This document shows positions 50,065-60,678 of a stretch of 64,000 nt of DNA, one piece after another. Within the stretch, counting starts at the first letter, position 1. Every line of letters starts with the position of its first letter. Origin of the DNA: JADGRB01 sp036267635 (lineage in GTDB: Bacteria > Myxococcota_A > Polyangia > Fen-1088); assembly GCA_036267635.1 (NCBI GenBank), contig DATAVR010000006.1:131117-195116 (forward strand), given 5' to 3'. The notes below the pieces were generated by a model. That model was not told where the DNA came from and did not search any database. It was given only the letters and a program-made list of their open reading frames with translations. The position numbers were made by a program, and so were the translations under genes.

Positions 50065-51699
50065 CTAAAGGTAGCCGGCGGACTTGAGCTTGGCCTTTGC
50101 CATGGCCGCGACCTTGTTGCGGCCGCCGCTGGCGAGATCGGTCAGGATCTCCTCGCCGGCGGCGTGGCGGCGCTCGATGAGCGAAAAGCCGATCTGATAC
50201 CGCTGCTCGGGTTCGAGCTGGCGATCCTTTCGTACGGCTGCGCCGAGATCGAACCCGCGATCGAGCAGCTGACCGAAGATGATCAGCGCCTCGTCGCGCC
50301 GGCCGGCGCCGAGCTCGGCGGAGGCGAGCGCGTAGCCGTCCTGGGCGGTGGCGTCGGTCGATTGTCCAAGGAGCCGCAGGATCGTCAGCGCACCAGCGGC
50401 GTTCTTGCGCTTGTGTTGCTTGGCCGCCTCGGCGCGCAGGCCGTCGCCGGTGGCCGCGCGGTCGAGGTCGCGCGCCAGCGGGACGAGCGCGTCTGCCTGC
50501 GCGCCGCCGCGCCCGACGCGTGCCAGCGCGGTGCTCACCAGCTCGCGCCCGAGCTTCTTCCCGGCCGCTCCGCCGTCGGTGAGCGCGCGCGCCCGCGGTC
50601 GCAAGAGGCGCGCCAGCAAGACCACCCGTTCGTCGTCGCTGGTGGCGACGAGCGCGCGGCCGAGGGCCAGCGCCCCGTCGGCCCGCCCGCCGAGCGCCGC
50701 GGCGGCCACCTCGGCCCGCCCGCGATCGGACGTCGACGACAACACGGCGGCCAGGCCGTCGGCCCCGGCGGCGCCGGCGATCTGGGCCAGCCGCTCGATG
50801 GCCAAGAGCGCCCGCTCCGGCTCGCGGCCGAGCGCGATCTTGCGCAGCCTGGGGGCGATCGCCGCCGGCAGCTCGAGGCTGGCGAGCGAGTAGAGCGCTG
50901 CCCGCGCCAGCTCGGGCGACGCGCGCTCGGCCAGCTCGCAGAGGGCCGCGGCCACCGGTGCCGCCTTGCCGCGCGCGGTGAACCGCAGCGCAACGATCGC
51001 CTCCTCGCGCACGGCGGCCGCCTGCTTGCCGTCGCGGGCGAACCCCAGCAGCGTCGGAACGGCCGCTGGATCTTCCAGGTATCCCAGGATCTTCAGCCCA
51101 CCGCTCACGAGGCCGACCGCCTCGTTCGACTTGCGCGCTTTGGCCCCGCGGGCCTTCAGCATCTTGGTGATCTCGGCGAGGTAGGCCGCCTTCTCGCGCG
51201 CGCTCGCCTCCTTTACGCGCTGTCGGACGGCCAGCGCCGCCGCGCGCGCCGCCTCGAGGTTGGGCGTGTCGAGCGCCGTCAGCAGCGTCTTGAAGGCGTC
51301 CTTGCCGCCCACGCGCCCCAGCACCTCTTCCAGCGCGCGTCGCTCGAGCGGATCGGCGGCAGCCGGCAGCCGCGCGCGGACGGCGCCGATCGCGTCGTCA
51401 CCGATGGCGATTGCGGCGTCGATCGCGGCGCGTCGCACCGCTTCGTCGCGCGCGGCCAGGCCGGTCAGCACCGCCGGCATCGCGCGCCGTACGCTCGGAC
51501 CCGCGGCCAGCCGACCGAGCGCATCGAGCGCGTGCCGCTGCACCGGCGGAATCCCGCGCGCGACCGCCGCGACCAGCCCATCGAGCGCGGCGGCGTCACG
51601 CGCGCCGATCTCGCCGAGCACGATCGCCGCCGCGATCTGCCGCTCGTGCGCTTCGCTCGCGAGGAGCGCCACGATCTTGCGGGTCTCGGGATTCGCCAC
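50065..51699 (-). CDS. HEAT-repeat protein
   Basis: The 544-residue protein starts at GTG 51699 (no clear ribosome site) and is made of repeated pairs of amphipathic helices, for example RQIAAAIVLGEIGARDAAALDGLVAAVARG and EEAIVALRFTARG. This is a HEAT/armadillo-type scaffold for binding other proteins, rich in Ala, Leu and Arg. No catalytic motif is present. It is separated by 85 bases from the MYXO-CTERM gene upstream on the same strand. Partner unknown. Confidence 0.8.
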   Translation of the reverse strand: MANPETRKIVALLASEAHERQIAAAIVLGEIGARDAAALDGLVAAVARGIPPVQRHALDALGRLAAGPSVRRAMPAVLTGLAARDEAVRRAAIDAAIAIGDDAIGAVRARLPAAADPLERRALEEVLGRVGGKDAFKTLLTALDTPNLEAARAAALAVRQRVKEASAREKAAYLAEITKMLKARGAKARKSNEAVGLVSGGLKILGYLEDPAAVPTLLGFARDGKQAAAVREEAIVALRFTARGKAAPVAAALCELAERASPELARAALYSLASLELPAAIAPRLRKIALGREPERALLAIERLAQIAGAAGADGLAAVLSSTSDRGRAEVAAAALGGRADGALALGRALVATSDDERVVLLARLLRPRARALTDGGAAGKKLGRELVSTALARVGRGGAQADALVPLARDLDRAATGDGLRAEAAKQHKRKNAAGALTILRLLGQSTDATAQDGYALASAELGAGRRDEALIIFGQLLDRGFDLGAAVRKDRQLEPEQRYQIGFSLIERRHAAGEEILTDLASGGRNKVAAMAKAKLKSAGYL

Positions 51700-51784
51700 G
51701 GTGCCGAATGGTAGGCACCGCTCGCGTATTTTGGCAAAGCCGGCCGTCAGCAGGCCGCCGGCCCGCGGACCCGTCGCGCGTCGG

Positions 51785-53494
51785 TCAGCGCCGCGCGCGT
51801 CGGCGCCGCGTGAAGCTGCCGCAAGTGAGGGCCAGCAGCGCGAACAGCGCCGCGCCACCGCCCGCCCCGGCTCCGCCCGCCGCGCACGAGCAGCTGACGA
51901 CGCCGCCTTCCTGGCGCGCGCCTCCGCCGTCGCCGCCCGTGCCGGGAACGCCGACGGTCCCGCCGGTGCCGGCGCCGGCAGCCCCGGTGGTACCGCCGCG
52001 GCCGGTCGTGCCGCTCCCGCCGGTTCCGGTGGTCCCGACGATCGTTCCACCGCCTCCGCCGCCGCCTCCGCCGGTGGCGGTCGCGCCGCCCGTGCCGCTC
52101 GAGCCGCCGCTCCCGGTCGATCCGGGCGGCAGCGGCGGATCGCACTGGCCGTTGTGGCAGCCGGCGCCGCCGGGACACTTCGCGCCGGCGCAGGCATCGC
52201 CGCAACTCCCGTTGCTGCAGACCTCACCGGCGCCGCAGGTCATCGTGTCGCAGCCGGTGTCGACGCAAGCGCCGGTCGCGGAGCAGACCTGGCCGCTCGG
52301 GCAGGCCTGGCAGGAACAATTCTGGACGCAGACGCCGAGCACGCAGATGGAGCCGTTGCAGGTGACGCCCCGGCAGGGGTCGACGCAGACGCCCAGCTCG
52401 CAGATCTGGCTGGCGGGGCAGACGACGCCGTCGCAGCCGCCGACGCAAGCGCCGTTCTGGCAGAGCTGACCGGCCTGGCAGGTGACGCCGATGCAGGTCG
52501 GATCGACGCAGAGGCCGTTCACGCATTGCAGGGGCGGCCCACAGGGAAACTCCGTGTCGCTGCAGGGGCCGGTGCACTTCCCCTGCACGCAGACCTGGCC
52601 AGTCGGGCAGAGCCCGTCGCCGTCGTCGACCATGCCGTTGCAGTCGTTGTCGAGGTTGTCGCACTTCTCGGCGCTCGGCTTGATCGTCGGCACGCAGGTC
52701 GGCGCCCCGCCGACCACGCACTGGGTGATGCCGTTGGCGCAGACTCCCTGCATGGTGGTCTGGCAGGGGACGCCGCCGCCGTCGCAGGTGACCCCGCTGA
52801 TGGCGAAAACCTTGTCGTTGAAGTCGCCGTCGTTCCCGAACCACGTCGTGGTGTTGGCCCCCTCCCAGTCCTCCCAGGCCATGTAGTACTCGTTCGACGT
52901 CACTGTCGACTCGTAGGAGAGCATCATTTTCCAGTAGCCGGGCGTCATGCCTGCTCCGGTGCAGCCGGTGCAGTCGGCGTTGCGCGTGTCCTCCGAGTAG
53001 TAGACGGGGATGACCGCGCCGTTGGTTCCGACCGCCTTCATGAGCGCGAAGCCGACCAGGCCGCCCGCGTACATGGTGTTGCTGCGGATGTCGGAGCTGC
53101 CGACGGTGGTGCCCACGATCATTGGAAACGTGCCGATCGGGTAGACGGTCGGCGTCTGGGTGTGATTCGGATCGGTCGTCGTGTTGGGTACGTTGTACCA
53201 GCCGAGGCCGCCCGTCGCGCTCGACTGGCTGAGCACGAGCGTCGCTTGGAAGTTACAGAGCGGCGTGAAGGTCGCCGGGACGATCGACGCGTCGGCGACC
53301 GCGTTGATGTTCTCCTTCGCCGTATTGGTGAAGTACTGCTGGAGCGAGATCTGGTCGGTGGTGGGCCCGGGAACGGAGGTGCCGTTCGGCTCGATCACCT
53401 GCGCGGCGGCCGTGCGGCAGACGAGCGCCAGCGCGAGCACGGCGAAGGCGAGGCTCGACAGAGGAATTCCAGAGCGGGGGGCGAGGTGTTTCAT
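51785..53494 (-). CDS. Surface protein with Cys-rich repeats and MYXO-CTERM sorting tail
   Basis: The 569-residue protein has a signal peptide, an N-terminal beta domain (about 35-240) containing GNDGDFNDKVFAISGVTC, which fits a DUF4114-type domain, then DNLDNDCNGMVDDGDG, a calcium-binding-like Asp/Asn motif of MopE type, then a Cys-rich stretch of CxxGxxC repeats (about 295-460), a Gly-rich spacer, and the MYXO-CTERM tail: CSC, a hydrophobic helix (ALFALLALTC) and RRRRARR. That tail is used for sorting to the myxobacterial cell surface. Its neighbour, a matrixin, is on the same strand. Likely role: adhesion or surface binding. Confidence 0.85.
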   Translation of the reverse strand: MKHLAPRSGIPLSSLAFAVLALALVCRTAAAQVIEPNGTSVPGPTTDQISLQQYFTNTAKENINAVADASIVPATFTPLCNFQATLVLSQSSATGGLGWYNVPNTTTDPNHTQTPTVYPIGTFPMIVGTTVGSSDIRSNTMYAGGLVGFALMKAVGTNGAVIPVYYSEDTRNADCTGCTGAGMTPGYWKMMLSYESTVTSNEYYMAWEDWEGANTTTWFGNDGDFNDKVFAISGVTCDGGGVPCQTTMQGVCANGITQCVVGGAPTCVPTIKPSAEKCDNLDNDCNGMVDDGDGLCPTGQVCVQGKCTGPCSDTEFPCGPPLQCVNGLCVDPTCIGVTCQAGQLCQNGACVGGCDGVVCPASQICELGVCVDPCRGVTCNGSICVLGVCVQNCSCQACPSGQVCSATGACVDTGCDTMTCGAGEVCSNGSCGDACAGAKCPGGAGCHNGQCDPPLPPGSTGSGGSSGTGGATATGGGGGGGGGTIVGTTGTGGSGTTGRGGTTGAAGAGTGGTVGVPGTGGDGGGARQEGGVVSCSCAAGGAGAGGGAALFALLALTCGSFTRRRRARR

Positions 53495-53532
53495 GGGGGG
53501 GCGGCCCTGTCCCTTTTCCGGAAACTACGCTC

Positions 53533-54090
53533 TCATTCGGTCCCGGCCGCGTCAAGTGAGCCGCATCGCCCCCAGAGTCCCGCCAGCGTCGCCACGTCCT
53601 CGGGCGTTATCGACACGGTCAGGTTTCCCGGATTCATGAGGGAGGGACGCACGCCCGGAGGGATGTGGACCAGGCCGAAGGAGTGCCCGACCTCATGCGC
53701 GATGGTGATCGCCAGCTCCTCGCCGGTGAGATCATCATTGATGAAGATCTGACCGTCGGGTGGGTCGTAGAGCCCGTGGAACGGCGCGGCAGCGACCTGA
53801 AAATGAATCGGTACGGCCGGACCGATGGCCCCGCCGGCGGCGCTGGCCGGCCCGAGCTCGGTGCCGGCACTGGCGTTCCAGAGCGCGGCGCCGGCCGCCA
53901 CCCCCGCGAGCTGCGCTTCGGTCGCGGTGGCATCGGGAACCAGGGTCAGGGGCGCGCAGGCGTTGAATGCCACTGCCGGGCCGACAGCCGATGGATCTTG
54001 CCCGCAACCGATCGCCAAGACGCCGACCAGGGCGGCGATCGAGGAGAGCGCGAGTGAATGCGGGGATGCGTGGCTCAAACTTCGGGCCAA
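53533..54090 (-). CDS. Matrixin-like zinc metalloprotease lipoprotein
   Basis: The 185-residue protein has a lipoprotein-like signal (IAALVGVLAIGC) and, near residue 130, the zinc-binding motif HEVGHSFGLVH (HExxHxxxxxH) of matrixins and other metzincins. A Met-turn-like SLMNPG follows. This is a compact catalytic domain with no propeptide visible. It would digest proteins at the cell surface or outside. It lies 38 bases upstream of the MYXO-CTERM gene, on the same strand, so the two may be cotranscribed. Confidence 0.88.
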   Translation of the reverse strand: MARSLSHASPHSLALSSIAALVGVLAIGCGQDPSAVGPAVAFNACAPLTLVPDATATEAQLAGVAAGAALWNASAGTELGPASAAGGAIGPAVPIHFQVAAAPFHGLYDPPDGQIFINDDLTGEELAITIAHEVGHSFGLVHIPPGVRPSLMNPGNLTVSITPEDVATLAGLWGRCGSLDAAGTE

Positions 54091-54297
54091 GGGGAGGGCG
54101 CAATCCTATCGGGCGCGGAGAGGCGCGCACCAAGAATTCAAAGCTCAACCAAATGAAAGTCGCGAGGTTCGTTACGGTCGAGGTTGTAGGTCATTGCCCG
54201 GACCGCGTCCTTGTCGGTCGCCGGACGATGGACATATCTAGGAAAGAGAAACGGAACAGAGAAACGGATTGGGGACGGAGTACGGGAGGAGGGGATC

Positions 54298-55329
54298 ATG
54301 AAGGTGCTTTCACTGATTGTCGTACCGGGGGTGCTGGCTCTGGCCATCTCGGCGGCGAAGGCGGATCCAAGTCCGAATCCAGCAACGAGCGGCGCTCAGA
54401 CGATGCCGAGCGGGGCGGAGCCGGAGACGCCGCCGCCCGCGACGTATGATCCGGGGACGCCGGGGACTGCGCCCGGCACGGCGGCAACGACGCCGGCCAC
54501 GCCGAGCGCCACGGACACGGCGGCCACGTCCGACACACCGGCGACGGCGCCGGCTCCTGCGCCCAACGCGACCGACACGACGGCCGCTCCGGCGCCGACG
54601 CCGCCCGTGACGACGGACGACATGAACGCGGCAACGCCGCCGCCGGGAGTCCCGGCCGCGCCGACCCAGGCGCCGTCGGGGGCGACCAACATTACGGTCC
54701 TGCCGCCGCCGCCGAACGGGCAGGTGACGGAGTCGGTGCCCGTGCAGCCGTTGCCTCCAATGGAGGGGGCACCGGAGGGGGTGGTTCCCGGAGCGGCCGT
54801 CGCTTCGCACATCGGCGTCGGCCTGCTGGTCGGCGGCGGGTTCCAGGACTTCACCAACAACAACCTCCGAAACGTCACCGGCGACGGCGGGTACTGGACG
54901 GCGCGCATCATCGCCGGTACGCGTGAGTACATCGGGATGGAGGCCGCCTACGACGGCTCGGCGCGTGGGATCACCGGGCTCGGGCTCAACAACAGCAACT
55001 CGAGGCTGATCGCCAACGGCCTCTCGGGCAATCTGAGGCTCAACATCCCGATCGCCCAAGGGGAGTCTCTGATCGAGCCGTTCGGGTTTGTCGGCGTCGG
55101 GTGGGCGCACTACACCGTCACCAACAACAACGTCGCTGTCTCCGACCTGACGTCGTCCGACAACATCCTGACCCTGCCGTTCGGCGGCGGGCTCGAATAC
55201 TCCTACCGCGGGTTCATCGCCGACGCGCGGTACACCTACCAGCAGACGTATTTCAACAACCTGACCCAGACGATGGGCGGCAACCTCAACACCTGGGGCG
55301 TCGGCGGCCAGATCGGCTTCGAGTACTGA
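54298..55329 (+). CDS. Outer-membrane beta-barrel protein with Ala/Thr/Pro linker
   Basis: ATG 54298 has GGAGGAGGGG just upstream, so this start is well supported. The 343-residue protein has a signal peptide (VVPGVLALAISAAKA), about 125 residues rich in Ala, Thr and Pro, and a C-terminal barrel domain (about 160-343: GVGLLVGGGFQDFTNNNLRNV through GVGGQIGFEY) of the OmpA-like or opacity-type class, ending in a Tyr. It is followed by a strong terminator (55372). The function is unknown. Confidence 0.85.
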   Translation: MKVLSLIVVPGVLALAISAAKADPSPNPATSGAQTMPSGAEPETPPPATYDPGTPGTAPGTAATTPATPSATDTAATSDTPATAPAPAPNATDTTAAPAPTPPVTTDDMNAATPPPGVPAAPTQAPSGATNITVLPPPPNGQVTESVPVQPLPPMEGAPEGVVPGAAVASHIGVGLLVGGGFQDFTNNNLRNVTGDGGYWTARIIAGTREYIGMEAAYDGSARGITGLGLNNSNSRLIANGLSGNLRLNIPIAQGESLIEPFGFVGVGWAHYTVTNNNVAVSDLTSSDNILTLPFGGGLEYSYRGFIADARYTYQQTYFNNLTQTMGGNLNTWGVGGQIGFEY

Positions 55330-55371
55330 TCGCGCGGCGCGCTCCAGCGTCGCGAGAAGAATAGAAACGGT

Positions 55372-55404
55372 CGCCCCTTCCGCCGACGGCGGGAGGGGCG
55401 TTTT
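55372..55404 (+). terminator. Intrinsic terminator
   Basis: CGCCCCTTCCGCC (55372-55384) pairs with GGCGGGAGGGGCG (55388-55400) over 13 pairs (one G-U) around the loop GAC, and TTTT follows. It lies 43 bases after the stop of the outer-membrane gene at 54298-55329. It is the only classical terminator I found in the window. Confidence 0.85.
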
Positions 55405-55498
55405 GCTGTGCGCCGGCGTGCTATCGTTTTCGACGAAGAGCCGTTCCTTGCAGCCTGGCGCCCCTGGACCCCCTCGCCCCGCGCACCGTCGCCTCTCG

Positions 55499-57781
<2,283 letters not shown>

Positions 57782-57787
57782 TCGGCG

Positions 57788-58528
57788 CTACGGGACTTCG
57801 TAGGTGACGGTGAAGGTCCACTCGGTGGCGGTCACCTTGCCGTTGATCTCGCCCGGCTTGAATTTGAAATGGTGAAGCGCGCTCTTGACCGCCGCGGCGC
57901 CCAGGCCGTGGCCGGGATCCTTGATCACCACCGCTTTGCGCACGCGCCCGGTGGCGTCGATGACGATCCTGAGCATCACACTCCCCTCGAAGCCCGAGTC
58001 GAGCGCCTCCTTCGGGTACTCCCCCTGGGGAATGCTGACGTCGATCGGTTCAGGTTGCACGCTCAGCGCCGCGGCATGCGCGATCGGGCCGATGTCGTCG
58101 GCGGCGGGCGCAGCCGCGCGTGGTCCGGGCCTGCCGCCCAGGCTGTTGCCCACCGGCGCGGCGAATCCGCCGCCCGCGCTGGTCGACGACAGCGAGATGC
58201 CGAGGTGGACCGGCCCGGGCGCGACCGTGGTGGTGGGCGGCGGCGTTTCGGGCGGCGGCGTCTCGGGGGGCGGCGGTGCGTTTGTCGGCGGTGGCGGCGC
58301 CAGCGCCAGGCGGCGGGCGGGGCGCATCTTGACCGGCTCGGTCGGCTTGGGGGGCTCGGGCGGTGGCGGCTTCGGCTCGAGCGGGCGCGGCTTCACCGTC
58401 TCGACGATCGTCACGTCGACGCGCTCGGTGCGGTTGGCGCGGGCCGGCAGCGCCCAGGCCCAGGCGAAGATTCCCAGGTGAGCGGCCGCCGAGAGGGCGT
58501 AGCCCGCGGTCGGGCCGAATCGCCTCAT
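57788..58528 (-). CDS. tonB: TonB energy-transducing protein
   Basis: The 246-residue protein has one N-terminal membrane helix (GYALSAAAHLGIFAWAWAL), a Pro-rich linker (EPKPPPPEPPKPTEPVKM), and a TonB C-terminal domain (about 165-246: YPKEALDSGFEGSVMLRIVIDATGRV). It carries energy from the ExbB-ExbD motor to outer-membrane receptors. The ATG overlaps the exbD stop (ATGA). It is the last gene of the operon that starts with the TonB-dependent receptor. Confidence 0.92.
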   Translation of the reverse strand: MRRFGPTAGYALSAAAHLGIFAWAWALPARANRTERVDVTIVETVKPRPLEPKPPPPEPPKPTEPVKMRPARRLALAPPPPTNAPPPPETPPPETPPPTTTVAPGPVHLGISLSSTSAGGGFAAPVGNSLGGRPGPRAAAPAADDIGPIAHAAALSVQPEPIDVSIPQGEYPKEALDSGFEGSVMLRIVIDATGRVRKAVVIKDPGHGLGAAAVKSALHHFKFKPGEINGKVTATEWTFTVTYEVP

Positions 58529-58944
58529 TGCTCCTTTTCGATGTTGATGGCGAACTTGGCGATCCCCTCGCCCTTGATGAGGTCGAGGATGTGCACCACC
58601 GAGCCGTGCAGCGCCATCTTGTCGGCGCTGATGATCACCCGGGTGTCCTTGTCCTTGGCGACGGCGTCGCGGGCGGCGTCGCGCAGGCCCGTCTCGTCGC
58701 GCTTCTTGCCGTCGAGGTAGATGTCGCCCTCCTTGGTGAGAAGCACCGCCAGTGTCGTGCCGGTCGATTCGCCCGCGTTCGCCGCGCGCGGCAGATCGAT
58801 CTGGATCGCCTGCCGGACGATGTAGGTCGCCGTGACCATGAAGATGATGAGGAGGACCAGCGTGATGTCGACCAGCGGGGTGACGTTGATGCCGCTGATC
58901 ATTGCGCCGTCGTCACCGTCGTCGCCGTCGGAGACCGAGGCCAT
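58525..58944 (-). CDS. exbD: ExbD/TolR-family protein
   Basis: The 139-residue protein has one N-terminal membrane helix with the conserved Asp in TPLVDITLVLLIIFMV, the proton-carrying residue of the motor, and a small periplasmic domain ending in DLIKGEGIAKFAINIEK. It starts directly after the exbB stop and overlaps tonB by 4 bases. Confidence 0.92.
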   Translation of the reverse strand: MASVSDGDDGDDGAMISGINVTPLVDITLVLLIIFMVTATYIVRQAIQIDLPRAANAGESTGTTLAVLLTKEGDIYLDGKKRDETGLRDAARDAVAKDKDTRVIISADKMALHGSVVHILDLIKGEGIAKFAINIEKEQ

Positions 58945-59580
<636 letters not shown>

Positions 59581-59622
59581 TCGGGGCCGTTCCTTTCGGT
59601 TGCCGTTCCAGTTCGAGTCAGG

Positions 59623-60678
59623 TCACTGGAAAGCTTGCGCGATCCAGTTCTCGCCGTCCCGTCCATCGCGCACGACGCCGTAGAGAGTGAACGGCGCGGA
59701 CGGGCGGGTGAAGTTGATGAAAGTGCGGCTGGCGAGATCGGGCGTGCCGGCCGTGTTCTTGTTGGTGACGCCCCCCTGCGAGCCGCCCGTCGAGTACCAG
59801 GTGATGGTCGGATACTCCATCTCGCTGCCGTCGACCCCGTCGAGACCGCAGTAGTAATACGTCTGGATGTCGACGTCGGTGGCGGGGATCTGGCCGCAGA
59901 TGAGCTGGTTGCCGGCGGGGAACGGCGCGGGAGGGCACCAGCCGTCGGTCGAACAGGTCCCGCCGCCGTCGCAATCGGCGTCGCTCTTGCAGCTCGCCAC
60001 CAGCGTCTGGCCGGCGCAGGCGCTCGCGTCGCTCGGGATGTTTAGCGCCGTGATGCTGGGGTTGGCGTTGCGGATGTAGTGCTGCAAGGCCGGGTCGCTC
60101 GCTCCCGGTCCAGTCAGGCTCCAGGGCGACAGCCGCAGGTTCTTGACCGCCGTGACCACCGAGCCGTCGCTGCCCTGGGCGATGACGATGAGCGGCGCCT
60201 CGATGTAGACGGAGCACTGGGCGTTCAGGTTCGCGTCGGCGCGCGTGACGAGCTGGTCGAGCAGAGGTTGGACCTCCGACGGGACGGTGTACTGGATCGT
60301 CTCGCCGACGCCGAGCTGGAGCACGCCGGCCATGCCGATGAGATTGACGGGATTCTGCAGAACGTTCTCGTCAGCGCAGGGGGTGAGGGTGTTGTTCAAA
60401 TTCGGCAGGCAGGTCACCCAGGTCACCGTCACGGTGGCGATGGCGTTCGGATTGGCGACCAGCGCGCTGAGCGTGATCGTGTCGCCGACCTCGGCGTCGG
60501 CCCAATCGGTGCCGTCGCCGTTGTCGATGTGGGTGGCCGCGCCGAGGATGCGCAGGCTGTTCACGATCTGATCGTTGCGCTCGAACCCCGACTCGCAGGA
60601 GGCCAGGCCCGTCGCCAGCAGAGGAGCCACGACGGCGGCGGCCGCGAAAAGGGCGGGCGCGGTGAGCGCGCGCTTCAA
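59623..60678 (-). CDS. Lipoprotein in the TonB receptor operon
   Basis: The protein of about 351 residues starts at TTG 60678, overlapping the receptor stop (TTGA). The signal peptide ends LLATGLASC. The mature part includes Cys-containing segments (TCLPNLNN, SDADCDGGGTCSTDGWCPPAP) and a beta-rich C-terminal end (APFTLYGVVRDGRDGENWIAQAF). It may bind the receptor's ligand at the cell surface, or cap the receptor. No known family is recognised. Confidence 0.82.
   Translation of the reverse strand: MKRALTAPALFAAAAVVAPLLATGLASCESGFERNDQIVNSLRILGAATHIDNGDGTDWADAEVGDTITLSALVANPNAIATVTVTWVTCLPNLNNTLTPCADENVLQNPVNLIGMAGVLQLGVGETIQYTVPSEVQPLLDQLVTRADANLNAQCSVYIEAPLIVIAQGSDGSVVTAVKNLRLSPWSLTGPGASDPALQHYIRNANPSITALNIPSDASACAGQTLVASCKSDADCDGGGTCSTDGWCPPAPFPAGNQLICGQIPATDVDIQTYYYCGLDGVDGSEMEYPTITWYSTGGSQGGVTNKNTAGTPDLASRTFINFTRPSAPFTLYGVVRDGRDGENWIAQAFQ

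Noticed and set aside
55403..55498. TTG start of the copper ATPase inside the terminator
   Set aside because: A start within the terminator's T-tract is unlikely, and the added residues are not conserved-looking.
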